Below, piece after piece: positions 54,202 to 64,000 of a stretch of 64,000 nucleotides of DNA. The number at the start of each line of letters is the position of its first letter. Position 1 is the stretch's first letter. The stretch is from Argyresthia goedartella (taxonomy: Eukaryota > Arthropoda > Insecta > Lepidoptera > Argyresthiidae): positions 36,658,906-36,722,905 of the forward strand of contig OX463818.1 in NCBI GenBank assembly GCA_949825045.1. The letters run 5' to 3'. The position numbers and the translations under genes were made by a program. The notes under the pieces were generated by a model. It was not told the DNA's origin, ran no database searches, and was given only the letters and a program-made list of their open reading frames with translations.

Positions 54202-54429
54202 TTCGAAAGCGGCACGTGCTCACTATTTTTTCGTTAGTTTTACGCCCATGTCGCCGCGAGCAGTGCACGTGTCCAACTGAATGAGATCGTTTTGCCAGGT
54301 GATCAATATAGTCCTGCTAAATTAAATCGTCTTGTATTCTACTATTATTCTACTTTCCAAAAAGCCTTCTTAAGAATTCTTATTATGTTGGTATTTCTGC
54401 AGTAGTTCCCTCAAAAGTCCGCCAACCGG

Positions 54430-57298
54430 CATTTTGACCCTACTATCAAAATGTTAGAGGATTGCGATCAAAAATAATAAACTTTAGACGTAACATTGAC
54501 CTATATTCCGATTATCAAGTGATTGTGTTAACTGAGACTTGGCTATCTGAGAGTGTGACTAGCGCGGAACTATTCAGTGACGATTACTCAGTATTTAGAA
54601 CAGATCGCAACTACGAAACTACACGTTAGATCAAGGGTGGTGGCATTCTCATCGCAGTGCGATCGGATCATCAAGTCGCCGAAAGAAGAGATTGGTGTTC
54701 AAGCGTAGAGGATCTATGGGTTAGCATCACTTTAAAATCGAGCTCCGGTCACAAGACCAAACTTCATATAGGCTGCCTTTACCTGTGTGATGAAAACAAC
54801 GGCCTACCATTAAATACGGAGCTATCTAACCATGCAACTAAAGTCACTGCAGTGTCAAATGAAAATCCTTACGATACAATTCTCCTATTGGGAGATTTCA
54901 ATATGAGTGACATCAACTGGACACCAAATAGTGATAAGTCATATTTAACGCCTGTCCACTTCCGTACCCTCGACCACCTAGAACTTACTAAGATGATGAC
55001 CCTATGTAACTTGAAACAATTCAATTCAATTCCCAACTTTCAAACCGATTTCTGGATCTTGTCCTTGCCAATGAAAATGTGAAAGTAACCAGACGTCTCG
55101 AGCCCCTAAGTAAAATTGATAACTTTCGCCCACCACTTATTATCGAACCCGACTTTTCTACATTTAAATATATCAACCCAAAACGTCGATTAAAGTACTT
55201 TTATAATCAGGGTGATTACACTGCGATGTGCTCTGAGCTCGACGCTTTCAACTGGCAAGTTATTCTTTCATCAGGCTCGGTCGATGATGCCGTTCATCTC
55301 TTCAACAGCACCCTGATAACCTTAAGAAATAAACATGTACCTCACAAACAAATCGTGAAAAACAAGTTCCCTCCGTGGTACCCACCAGCCCTTAGAAAGA
55401 TGCTTAAAGAAAAACTCAAGTATCACAACAAGGTAAAGTCATATGGTAACCTAGCTGACAAACACACCTCACTACTACGAGACCGTTGTAAACTATTTGA
55501 ATCATTGAGCTACAACAACTATATAAAGAAAACTGAAGAGTCAATTAAAAACAACCCTCGAGCCTTCTGGGCTTATATGAAGGATAGGAAGATGGGCCAT
55601 GCATATCCCAGCTCCATGACACTTGGTAGTAACAAATATGACACCGGGGAGATGATATGCGATGCTTTTGCTGAGTTCTTTGGTTCTACTTACTTGGATG
55701 ATAGCAATCACAATAACACATCCTCGCATGTCAATAGCCCCGTCCAGGGCCTCCCATTAGTCTCTGACATACACTCAATTGAAATACAAGAACGCGAAGT
55801 ACATAAGTTATCCAAATTTCTAGACACCAACAAGGGTCCTGGTCCGGATGACGTTCACCCAATTTTTATCACTGGTTGTGCGGACAGTATATATCGGCCT
55901 CTTAGTTTTCTTTACAGAAGATCTCTTCGTGAAGGTATCATACCCACCGCTTGGAAAACGGCATTAGTAAAACCAATACATAAGAAAGACTACAAGACTA
56001 AAAAAGAACACTACCGACCAATTTCGAAGCTAAGTGTTTTTGGTAAAATTTTTGAAAAAAGTATTTATAGTCAAGCATACAAAGGGCTTAAACACACTTT
56101 TAGCCCCTTACAGCATGGGTTCATGCAGGGTCGCTCGACAGTTATTAACGAAGTACTTTTCCTGGAGGATGTTCTCGAAGGTATGGAAAGGGGAGGTCAG
56201 GTGGACGCGATCTATACAGACTACTCTAAAGCGTTCGACCGTATAGATCACCGTATCATACTATCCAAATTTCAATTTGCAGGGATTCGTGGTGATTTGC
56301 TGAGATGGTTCTCCTCATACGTTGACAACCGCAGCCAATCAGTGGTACTCAATGGATACACCTCAGCACACATCACAATCCCCTCAGGAGTTCCCCAAGG
56401 CTCAATTCTGGCTCCTTTATTATTTACTATCTTCATCAACAACATCGACAATTGTTTTCAAAACTCCAAAGCTCTACTATTTGCCGACGATATGAAAATA
56501 TTCAAAGTTATTAATTCACCAACTGTCTCACAACTACTTCAATCCGATCTAGAATCACTCGAAGAATACTGCAGGCTAAATAAACTCGATCTCAACATAA
56601 GTAAACCTTTACCAGGAAAATCAGTCCTGTAATCTCACAGTATTTAATCCACTCACAAAAACTTCACCGAGTTTCTAATGTCAGAGATCTAGGGGTCACC
56701 CTTGACAGTAAGTTGATTCTTGACACCCATATCAATAACATCGTCAAAAAGGCACCTCAAATCTTAGGTTTCATATTAAGAACTTCTAAAGACTTGCAAA
56801 AACAGTAAACATTCTTTATTGCACACTTGTTAGAAGCCAACTAGAATACTGCTCACAAGTATGGAATCCCAAGTATGAAATATACATAAACCAGATAGAA
56901 AATATCCAGAAAAAGTTTTTAAGTTGCTTAAATTACAGATTCAAGATATCTGTCACTGACTACGAAGATAGCTGTAGACGTCATCACCTACTGCCACTCG
57001 CACCACGCAGAGAGGCAGATGATCTTATCTTCTTATCGGCATTAGCGACAGGCACCGTCGACGTTTCTGACTTACTCAGAAAACTGTCCATTCAGGTCCC
57101 CGGTACTAGATCCACTAGACGGAACCTTCTCAAACTGCATCTCCCTCAGACTTACACTAATAACAGGGGAAATGCGTTCCTGTATAGAGTTAGCAAACTG
57201 TACAACGACAGGTATTCGTCATACTGCCATTTATACCATGATAAGGCAAACTTATTCCGTAACACAATAAATAGACAATTTTGTGGCGAAAGGCACTA
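54430..57298 (+). pseudogene. LINE ORF2 (Jockey type), endonuclease-RT, decayed
   Basis: Starting at NVRGLRSKINFRRNIDLY, the frame reads LTETWLSESVTSAELF (endonuclease), a TAG at 54629, then GGGILIAVRSD and LLLGDFNMSDINW. After a shift near 55075 a 517-codon frame holds the RT: KGPGPDDVHP, WKTALVKPIHKK, QHGFMQGRSTV, TDYSKAFDRIDH, SGVPQGSILAPLLF and LLFADDMKIF (FADD box). From 56632 it continues in other frames through SQLEYCSQVWNP to the end at GERH, 57298. It is probably ORF2 of the same LINE as ORF1 at 48120, split by the pogo-like transposon. Confidence 0.85.
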
Positions 57299-57596
57299 AT
57301 CAAATCAAAACACTAAATATACATCTATTACCAATACTAATTACGAGTATTATTGCAAGGAAAAGCATCTCCGTTTCTTGACTATAAAAAAACATAATGT
57401 ACGATTTAGCAATCGCACAATGTGCACACTCTGCCAATTTACCTAACAAGTCAGTGTCACGATATAACAAGGTGGAGTGCGCTCGTGTGCATTAGCGCAA
57501 TTAAATCAATTTACGTAAATCGGCCGTTTTACTAAACAATCATCATCAATATATCAACAAAAGCTGTAGTGTCTACCAAGAGATCCTACATCTTTA
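57299..57596 (+). repeat. LINE 3' end and 5' LTR of the intact BEL element (border unresolved)
   Basis: The BEL primer-binding-like site begins at 57597, so its 5' LTR must end just before it. The 3' LTR is outside the window, so the LTR could not be delimited by comparison. Confidence 0.5.
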
Positions 57597-57920
57597 TGGT
57601 CCTTCGAGCATAAGTTTGGCGACATTTGTGAGTTTTGGAACACGGAAGCCACACTGACGTCAGACTATCAAGAGCCAGCAGCAAGGCGAGACTTACCAAG
57701 GAGTCAACTACTACTACTACGGTGGATTCTTTCTATGAAGACAGTTCGAGTCCATTGAAATCAGCAAGAATACTATCAATAATCAAGATATCAAGTTCAA
57801 AGCAGGTACCTACCAATTATCAAGTCAGAATCCAGAATACTAGTGCAATCTGGAATTCATTAAATACGAAAGCAACAAGTTCGTAACCCAAGTATCAAAC
57901 AAGTGATCAGCAAGACAAAC

Positions 57921-60900
57921 ATGCATCAAGAAAACAATGACATGGAAAACATAATCCAAAAACAAATCACGCTTGAACGAGGCATCGAAAAAATTTTGGC
58001 CAACTTCAAGAAAGAACCAAGGGATCGCCAGACCCAAGAAAGCATTAAAAGACGCCTGGAAGCTCTAGAATTATATTGGAAGGAGTATAGTGAAAATTAC
58101 AACAAGCTTCTACCAGTTTTGCCACAGGACCATGACTACCTAGTAGGCAAGTACTTCGAAAAAACAAGGCGAACGTACCTAGAGACCAGGGAGTACATCG
58201 AAAAAGTTTGCTGCCAACAACGAGTGTATCAAGAAGTAACTAACGACAACATCGACAAGGATGAGCAGTTAAAAGCCACTACCAGCACAAATCAAGATCA
58301 ACAAACATCAACCATTGCGAGCAAGACAAGTGCGAGCAAGATTAGTGTTGGGAGTAACAGCAAGCTGGACGAGATGTTGAAAAAGCAACTCAGCAATTTC
58401 AAGGCCTTTGCAAGAACAGTCTCCAGCATAAACATAGAAATCATGAAAGAAAAATGGGAATTCGAGGACACCTTGAAAACACTGCACGAGCGATGGACAG
58501 CTATCGACTCCAACCATTGGTCAATCGATAGTGAGTTGAACGGTTCAGACAAGATATACGAGGACCGTTTCACAGAACATGAACAGAAATACTTTGACAT
58601 GAAAAAAGCCATAAATAGCAAGTTATGGTCAGTCTCTCATCGGGAAAAATCAACCCCTAAACTCGACATCCCTGTTTTCAACGGCAATTACCAACAATGG
58701 GTGTCATTCAAGGATTTATTTTGTGAAGCTATCCACGTCAATCCGTTGATATCAAACGCCCAGAAATTACAGTTCCTTAAGAGCAAGCTTAAAGGAGAAG
58801 CAGAGCGTTTGATCCAACATCTTCAGATCAGCTCAGAGAATTATCTTACCGCGTGGGAAATTCTAAACCACCGGTACAATAACAAGAAATTGATTTTCTC
58901 TATCCATATGAGTACTTTGATGAATCTTCAAACCATGCAGCATCCATCATCGCACAACATCAAACGCATCCATGACGTCACCACAGAATGTCTAAATGCA
59001 ATAAAAAACCTGGGAGTCAATATTGAAACATGGGACCCAATTCTGGTACATATTTTAGTGCAGAAACTCGACTCAGAAACTCACGCCGATTATCTGGAAT
59101 CTCTGAAGCAACCAAGAGAACTACCCTGTCTCAGCGAGTTTTTGTATTTCATGGAGAACAAGTTTACCACCATGGAGTCAGCGCGCAAGAAACAAGAGTA
59201 CAATCAATCAAAATCGGCGCCATCAGGTTCTACTAAACAAGAAAGAGTAGTAAAAAACTACAATTACTACTCCAGCAACAAGGCTACATCAAGACCCGGG
59301 CAAAATTACAAGTATAATTGCCCAATTTGTACAAGCAATGAACATGGAATTTACTACTGCAAACAATTCCTAGAACAAACGCCGTCACAAAAACGGCAAA
59401 CAATTGCGAAGTTAAAATTCTGTGCAAACTGCCTCTTCAGTCACGGCGACAAACCCTGCACATCAAACAAGAGATGCCGCGAATGCAACGAGTCTCATAA
59501 CACATTACTGCATGCGGCTTTTTTAAAAGGAAACTGTAACATGACGCCGCCGCACGGAATGGCGCCAAAGAACGGCCCCAGTAACTATACCGTAGACACG
59601 AGGTCGTGGAGTGAACAATCAAAACCAAGCAATTCCTCACACGTGGCTCAAAATAATGACGTACACGAAATACTTTTAGCTACAGCCCTTATCAAAGTTC
59701 AAGGGGCGGATGGAGTCTACAGAACCATGCGAGCACTCGTCGACCAAGGCTCACAAGTGTCGCTTATAACAGAAAACGCAGCCCAACTGTTGCGTTTACC
59801 GCGTCGCAAATGCAGAGGAATGATAACAGGAGTTGGCACCAAGGACAACAAATGTACAGGATTGATAAATATCAAATGCAGCTCGACAGCAGAAGAGTTC
59901 GTGTTCGACACAGATGTTTTTATAATGAAAAGTTTAACAAGAAACCTTCTTAACTACACTTTCGCAAGACCGCCATGGGAGTACCTACAAAACATTCCAT
60001 TGGCTGACCCTGATTTCAACAAGAGCCGTGCCGTTGATATACTTTTGGGCGCAGAAATTTATTCAAACATTATATTATCAGGAATATGCAAGCCCAGTAA
60101 TATGACGCCGGCACCGGTCGCACAACAAACGCGACTCGGGTGGATTTTGTGCGGCAAGTTACAAACATATTGCAACAATACACTCTGCAATGTGATTATA
60201 AATAACACCGACGAACTGCACAAATTCTGGGAAATAGAGGATATCGCAGAAACACCTACCTACTCGACGGAAGAAATGGACTGTGTCAACTTTTACAAAT
60301 CCACAACAGCAAGGTTGGACGATGGAAAATATCAAGTTAGACTACCCCTAAAATCAAGTATTGAGCAATTGGGACATTCCAAGAACAAGGCTGTTGCACA
60401 GTTTCTTCAACTCGAGAGAAAATTTAACAAGGACCAAGAAATGGCGAAAGAATACAAGTCTTTCGTTCATGAATATCAAGATCTGGGCCACATGAAGTTC
60501 GCCGACAGTTACAAGTCACTGGGATTCTACATGCCACATCACTGCGTGCTACGCGAAGATTCAACAACTACGTCTCATCACGTAGTCTTCAACGCATCCC
60601 AAAAGACATCAAACGGCGAGAGCCTAAATGATTGCATGTATAAAGGTCCAGACCTACAGAAAGACCTCTTAACACTCATTTTGTACTGGCGGCAATACAA
60701 GGTCGCCTTCACCGCCGACATAGAAAAAATGTTTCGGCAGATATGGGTGCATGAAGAAGATCAAGATTTACAAAAGATTGTCTGGAGAGATCACCCCCAG
60801 CAACTATTGCAAGAATACCAACTGACGACTGTCACTTACGGCACCAAGGCCGCGCCCTTTCTGGCTATGATGACACTACGCCAGTTAGCGGCCGACGAAA

Positions 60901-63900
60901 GAGATAATTACCCAGAAGCAGCACAAGTCGTCGAAAACAGCTTTTATATGGACGATTTACTCCACGGCAGTCACTCACTGGAATCAGCGCAAAAATTGAA
61001 ACAAGATTTACTCGACTTGATGAAATCGGGAGGCTGTAATCTGAGAAAGTGGAGCTCTAATTATCAAGAATTACTACTGGGACAAGAGCAGCAAGATCAA
61101 GAACAATACAGTTTTAAGCAGATGGAGTCCACAAAAACGCTCGGGCTTTGCTGGAACCCCAATCAGGATATGTTTACATTCCAAACAAGAATACATAATG
61201 ATGAAAAAGAGACGAAATCTGATACAAAAAGAAGTCTTCTGTCAGATATTTCGAAACAGTTTGACCCACTGGGTTGGTTGACTCCACTCACGACTTCAAT
61301 GAAGGTGCTGTTTCAAGACGTCTGGAAGTCAAACATAGCATGGGATGACAAGCTCCCCGAAAACATCGCCTTGGCATGGCATAAAATCAAGGGCGATATA
61401 AAAAACATTAACCAAGTAAAAGTAAAACGTTGGCTCGGCTCAGACGAAACATGCGCGATCGAGTTACACGGATTTTGCGACGCCTCGCTAAAAGCTTATG
61501 CCTGCGTCATTTACAGCAAAATTGTGAAACAGGGACAACAAGCAGAAATCAATCTAGTTGTCGGTAAATCAAGACTTGTACCGTGCAACAAAGAAATTTC
61601 ATTACCACGACTCGAACTTAGTGGAGCACTCCTCCTCTCAAAGCTGATAAAAACTGTCAAACAAGCGCTTTCGTCATACCAAGACATAAAGGTTTATGGA
61701 TGGACTGATTCGACCGCAGTTTTGTGGTGGCTACAAGGCAATCCCGACCGCTGGAAGCCGTTCGTCACTAACAGAGTTCGAGAAATCACGACAATAATGC
61801 CACCGGACAGCTGGCATTACGTAAAGTCAGCAGAAAACCCTTCGGATTCCGCAAGCCGGGGGATAACAGCAAGCCAACTGATAGATCATCCTTTGTGGTG
61901 GCAAGGACCACACTGGTTGCCCACTTACAAAGCCAATGTCAAACAACCTGTATACACGACAAAGGAAGAAGACATACGGACTAAGCAAGTCAACGTAGTA
62001 ACTCAAAGCCCACTATCAAGCATAATCAAAGATCTGTTAGACAAGAACAGCTCTTTCAAAAAAGTCGTACGAGTATTAGCATGGGTACGCCGCTTCATCA
62101 CGAAAAAACAAGACAAGAAAAGCACATCATGGTTAACAGTATCAGAAATACGCAATGCAAAAGAATGCTTGGTAAAATATGCACAAGCTGAAGATTTCCT
62201 GAAAGAAATACAAGAGCTGAAAGAAGGAAAACAAGTTTCTTCAAAAAGCAAGATATGCACCCTTAACCCTTTCTTGGATGAAAATCAAATTCTCCGAGTC
62301 GGGGGGAGGCTATGGCATGCTCACATTAGCCCCGAAATGAAAAATCCTGCCATTTTAGCACAGAACCATCGCGTTACCGAGCTAATTATAAATCATGCGC
62401 ATGAGCTCACGTTACACGGCGGCGCCAGAGTGACTTTAGCATTTACGCGACAAAAATACTGGATTTTGAGTGGCAACAGGACCACCAAAAAATACATACG
62501 CCAATGTGTGAAATGCAAAAAACAAAAACCAAACATGAATAAACAGATCATGGGACAGTTGCCCGAGCCAAGAGTGAATCCTTCTCGCCCCTTCAAGCAC
62601 ACCGGCGTAGACTTCACCGGGCATGTCCTTTTGAAGGCCAACAAGGGTCGGGGAATCAAGACCTCAAAGGGATATGTAGCTGTGTTCGTGTGCATGACCA
62701 CGAAAGCCACCCACTTAGAGCTGGTATCAGACCTGTCCACATCCTCATTCATCGCAGCGCTCCGCAGAATGGCCGCACGGAGAGGAAAGACAGATCATAT
62801 TTACTGTGACAATGCCACGAACTTCATCGGAGCAAGCCGAACATTACATGAAGAATATCAAGAGATCCAACAAGTATTCAACGAAGATCTACAAAAAGAA
62901 TTAACCGACATGGAAATCAAGTTCCACTTCAACGCACCTTCTTGGCCATCAGCAGGAGGCCTGTGGGAAGCTGCTGTAAAAAGCTTCAAGTTTCACCTTA
63001 AAAGGGTCCTCGGAGAACAGAAGCTTACATATGAAGAGTTCTCGACCCTGCTCTCCCAGATAGAAGCGTGTCTAAACTCCAGGCCATTGTGCGCTTTATC
63101 AGAAGATCCTGAAGATCTCAATTATCTAACACCTTCTCATTTTCTCACAAACGGCCCCACATTGACACTGGTCGAAACAGAAAGAGATTTAAGAACACGC
63201 TGGCAACTCACACAAAAAATCCTACAAGATATCTGGAAACGCTGGCGCGCGGAATACTTGTCCCAGCTGACAGCAAGGTCAAAATGGAGGCAACCCCACA
63301 AAAACATCAGCATCAACGACGTAGTCCTCGTCCACAACGACAACTTGCCGCCAGGCAAGTGGATCATGGGCAGAGTAATTGATCTTCATCCCGGACAAGA
63401 TGAATATGTTCGCGTTGTAACACTGAAAACGAAGAGCGGTTTTATGCGGCGACCCGTAATCAAGCTATCAATACTTACCGGCCATGAAGATGAACCTACA
63501 AACACCGTGAACAAAACAGTATGCGATGAGCAAGAAAATCCCGCAAGCAAGCCGCGGCAAACAAGAAAAAACAAGATTTCCTGTCTAACAACATTATTTA
63601 CTGCACTAATGTTGTTCATAAGCATCATATCAAGTTCCGAATGCAGTCTCAATGTCACCAAGTTCAGAGAAAATCAAGGATTGTATTTTGACAAAGTAGC
63701 GGACATGTCACTTATCAAAGACGAATGGAAACTTGTTGTCTACTACCAAATGCAACCATATTGGCAAGGAAATAAAGCCCTGAGCAAGTACATCAACACA
63801 TTAGAAAAGGCGTGTCTCGCAATGCGAGAACAAGACCATTGTAACGCTATACTATTGCAATTACGTCACGGGTACAACGAACTCCAATACTACAATCAAA

Positions 63901-64000
63901 TATTGCAGCATCAGCACGGTAGCGAGCAATCTACACGCCAGACAACAAGGCGCCGGCGACGCGGTCTTATCAACGGGGTGGGATATCTCGCGAACAGTCT
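57921..64000 (+). CDS. BEL/roo-like gag-pol-env polyprotein, open through window end (partial)
   Basis: I read all 2,026 codons in frame and found no stop. The ATG is the first after a TAA at 57861. In order: helical gag; LDIPVFNGNYQQWVSFKDLF (about residues 245-265); zinc clusters (CPICTSNEHGIYYC, CANCLFSHGDKPC, CRECNESH); aspartic protease ALVDQGSQVS (Asp608); RT with TADIEKMFRQ (Asp933) and FYMDDLLHG (Asp1010-1011); RNase H with HGFCDASLKAY (Asp1187) and WTDSTAVLWW (Asp1263). The DHPLWWQGPHW hinge (about 1322) precedes the integrase zinc module (to CVKC, 1529) and catalytic residues Asp1564, Asp1630 and Glu1683. The frame then enters an envelope-like segment. All catalytic residues are present, so it may be active. 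Confidence 0.9.
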   Translation, partial: MHQENNDMENIIQKQITLERGIEKILANFKKEPRDRQTQESIKRRLEALELYWKEYSENYNKLLPVLPQDHDYLVGKYFEKTRRTYLETREYIEKVCCQQRVYQEVTNDNIDKDEQLKATTSTNQDQQTSTIASKTSASKISVGSNSKLDEMLKKQLSNFKAFARTVSSINIEIMKEKWEFEDTLKTLHERWTAIDSNHWSIDSELNGSDKIYEDRFTEHEQKYFDMKKAINSKLWSVSHREKSTPKLDIPVFNGNYQQWVSFKDLFCEAIHVNPLISNAQKLQFLKSKLKGEAERLIQHLQISSENYLTAWEILNHRYNNKKLIFSIHMSTLMNLQTMQHPSSHNIKRIHDVTTECLNAIKNLGVNIETWDPILVHILVQKLDSETHADYLESLKQPRELPCLSEFLYFMENKFTTMESARKKQEYNQSKSAPSGSTKQERVVKNYNYYSSNKATSRPGQNYKYNCPICTSNEHGIYYCKQFLEQTPSQKRQTIAKLKFCANCLFSHGDKPCTSNKRCRECNESHNTLLHAAFLKGNCNMTPPHGMAPKNGPSNYTVDTRSWSEQSKPSNSSHVAQNNDVHEILLATALIKVQGADGVYRTMRALVDQGSQVSLITENAAQLLRLPRRKCRGMITGVGTKDNKCTGLINIKCSSTAEEFVFDTDVFIMKSLTRNLLNYTFARPPWEYLQNIPLADPDFNKSRAVDILLGAEIYSNIILSGICKPSNMTPAPVAQQTRLGWILCGKLQTYCNNTLCNVIINNTDELHKFWEIEDIAETPTYSTEEMDCVNFYKSTTARLDDGKYQVRLPLKSSIEQLGHSKNKAVAQFLQLERKFNKDQEMAKEYKSFVHEYQDLGHMKFADSYKSLGFYMPHHCVLREDSTTTSHHVVFNASQKTSNGESLNDCMYKGPDLQKDLLTLILYWRQYKVAFTADIEKMFRQIWVHEEDQDLQKIVWRDHPQQLLQEYQLTTVTYGTKAAPFLAMMTLRQLAADERDNYPEAAQVVENSFYMDDLLHGSHSLESAQKLKQDLLDLMKSGGCNLRKWSSNYQELLLGQEQQDQEQYSFKQMESTKTLGLCWNPNQDMFTFQTRIHNDEKETKSDTKRSLLSDISKQFDPLGWLTPLTTSMKVLFQDVWKSNIAWDDKLPENIALAWHKIKGDIKNINQVKVKRWLGSDETCAIELHGFCDASLKAYACVIYSKIVKQGQQAEINLVVGKSRLVPCNKEISLPRLELSGALLLSKLIKTVKQALSSYQDIKVYGWTDSTAVLWWLQGNPDRWKPFVTNRVREITTIMPPDSWHYVKSAENPSDSASRGITASQLIDHPLWWQGPHWLPTYKANVKQPVYTTKEEDIRTKQVNVVTQSPLSSIIKDLLDKNSSFKKVVRVLAWVRRFITKKQDKKSTSWLTVSEIRNAKECLVKYAQAEDFLKEIQELKEGKQVSSKSKICTLNPFLDENQILRVGGRLWHAHISPEMKNPAILAQNHRVTELIINHAHELTLHGGARVTLAFTRQKYWILSGNRTTKKYIRQCVKCKKQKPNMNKQIMGQLPEPRVNPSRPFKHTGVDFTGHVLLKANKGRGIKTSKGYVAVFVCMTTKATHLELVSDLSTSSFIAALRRMAARRGKTDHIYCDNATNFIGASRTLHEEYQEIQQVFNEDLQKELTDMEIKFHFNAPSWPSAGGLWEAAVKSFKFHLKRVLGEQKLTYEEFSTLLSQIEACLNSRPLCALSEDPEDLNYLTPSHFLTNGPTLTLVETERDLRTRWQLTQKILQDIWKRWRAEYLSQLTARSKWRQPHKNISINDVVLVHNDNLPPGKWIMGRVIDLHPGQDEYVRVVTLKTKSGFMRRPVIKLSILTGHEDEPTNTVNKTVCDEQENPASKPRQTRKNKISCLTTLFTALMLFISIISSSECSLNVTKFRENQGLYFDKVADMSLIKDEWKLVVYYQMQPYWQGNKALSKYINTLEKACLAMREQDHCNAILLQLRHGYNELQYYNQILQHQHGSEQSTRQTTRRRRRGLINGVGYLANS
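63549..64000 (+). CDS. Envelope-like (F-type) segment of the BEL polyprotein, partial
   Basis: In frame with pol, a basic stretch (KPRQTRKNK) is followed by a hydrophobic signal-like segment (CLTTLFTALMLFISIIS, about residues 1886-1905), then a Cys-containing ectodomain. Five arginines (63948-63962, residues 2010-2014) precede GLINGVGYLANS. A polybasic furin-type site directly before a Gly-Leu-x-Asn-x-x-Gly fusion peptide is the hallmark of baculovirus F-type fusion proteins, and of the env of insect errantiviruses and BEL/roo relatives. It would mediate entry of particles into cells. Only about 150 residues are in the window. No separate env start or splice acceptor was established. Confidence 0.65.

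Larger units (their letters stand above)
49871..54300 (-). mobile_element. pogo/Tigger-like DNA transposon inserted in the LINE (ends approximate)
   Basis: The transposase gene at 50755-53577 is flanked by repeated subterminal motifs in opposite orientation. On the left, GCTAGTTTGC(A/G)G at 49876, 50082 and 50124, plus GCCAGTTTACGG at 50102. On the right, GGCCGCAAACTGA at 53775 and 53828, with further variants at 53899, 54036 and 54069. Such clusters are candidate transposase-binding sites. The terminal inverted repeats and the TA duplication expected of pogo elements were not pinned down, so the ends given are approximate. Confidence 0.6.
57597..64000 (+). mobile_element. Intact BEL/roo-like LTR retroelement, 5' part; runs off the window
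   Basis: TGGTCCTTCGAGC at 57597 is a primer-binding-like site shared with the rearranged BEL (27582). After a 320-bp leader, one open frame runs from 57921 to the end of the window. The missing right side should hold the rest of env, the polypurine tract and the 3' LTR. Confidence 0.8.

Noticed and set aside
57419..57592. Exact 5' LTR of the intact BEL element
   Set aside because: Plausible TG...CA ends exist here, but without the 3' LTR for comparison the choice would be arbitrary.
1..64000. Complete tRNA or rRNA genes
   Set aside because: Only tRNA-like SINE heads (41759, 34200, 33107) were seen. None has an intact box A, anticodon arm and box B arrangement.

Overview
The window looks like a moth or butterfly (Lepidoptera) nuclear genome: AT-rich DNA built mostly from nested retrotransposons (BEL/Pao LTR elements, Jockey/CR1-type LINEs), foldback MITEs and SINE-like repeats. 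One host gene is recognisable, an interrupted TMEM131-like gene on the + strand whose short, very GC-rich exons are scattered between 21.9 and 39.9 kb. No bacterial-type genes, CRISPR arrays or rRNA genes are visible.

Layout. (1) 1-17.45 kb: one LINE on the minus strand (PHD-finger ORF1 at 16110-17201, endonuclease-RT ORF2 at 454-3273). Its spacer between the ORFs is split by an 11.6-kb tandem BEL/Pao array, LTR-internal-LTR-internal-LTR, at 4474-16060, bounded by a single AGTAG target-site duplication. Both internal regions lack reverse transcriptase and RNase H and carry the same integrase active-site Asp-to-Gly change, so this is a non-autonomous element. A diverged solo LTR (17592-18171, TSD AATTT) follows. 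(2) 18.2-21.4 kb: a tandem segmental duplication of about 1.34 kb. Each unit holds a 35/36-bp minisatellite (7 versus 11 copies) and a Tc1/mariner transposase relic. (3) 21.9-39.9 kb: nine exons of the TMEM131-like gene. Intron 7 (about 11.9 kb) contains a complete BEL element with intact 180-bp LTRs and an ATTGT TSD but an internally inverted coding region, a 38-bp perfect palindrome, a foldback MITE and LINE remnants. (4) 39.9-47 kb: LINE pseudogenes, foldback elements, a SINE-like repeat and a broken Myb/SANT-like gene. (5) 48.1-57.3 kb: a second LINE (ORF1 at 48.1 kb, ORF2 at 54.4-57.3 kb) split by a pogo/Tigger-like DNA transposon. The transposon encodes an undamaged 940-aa DD35D transposase with a C-terminal PHD finger and a probable spliced 5' UTR. 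(6) 57.6-64.0 kb: the 5' end of an apparently intact BEL/roo-like element. A single open frame of more than 2,026 codons runs gag-protease-RT-RNase H-integrase and continues in frame into an F-type envelope-like segment with a polyarginine cleavage site, leaving the window still open.

The coding content is therefore mostly selfish DNA. The intact retroelement supplies, inside the same window, a reference for measuring what the decayed or non-autonomous ones have lost. Coordinates of exons, TSDs and LTR ends were read directly. Family assignments rest on motif recognition without database searches.
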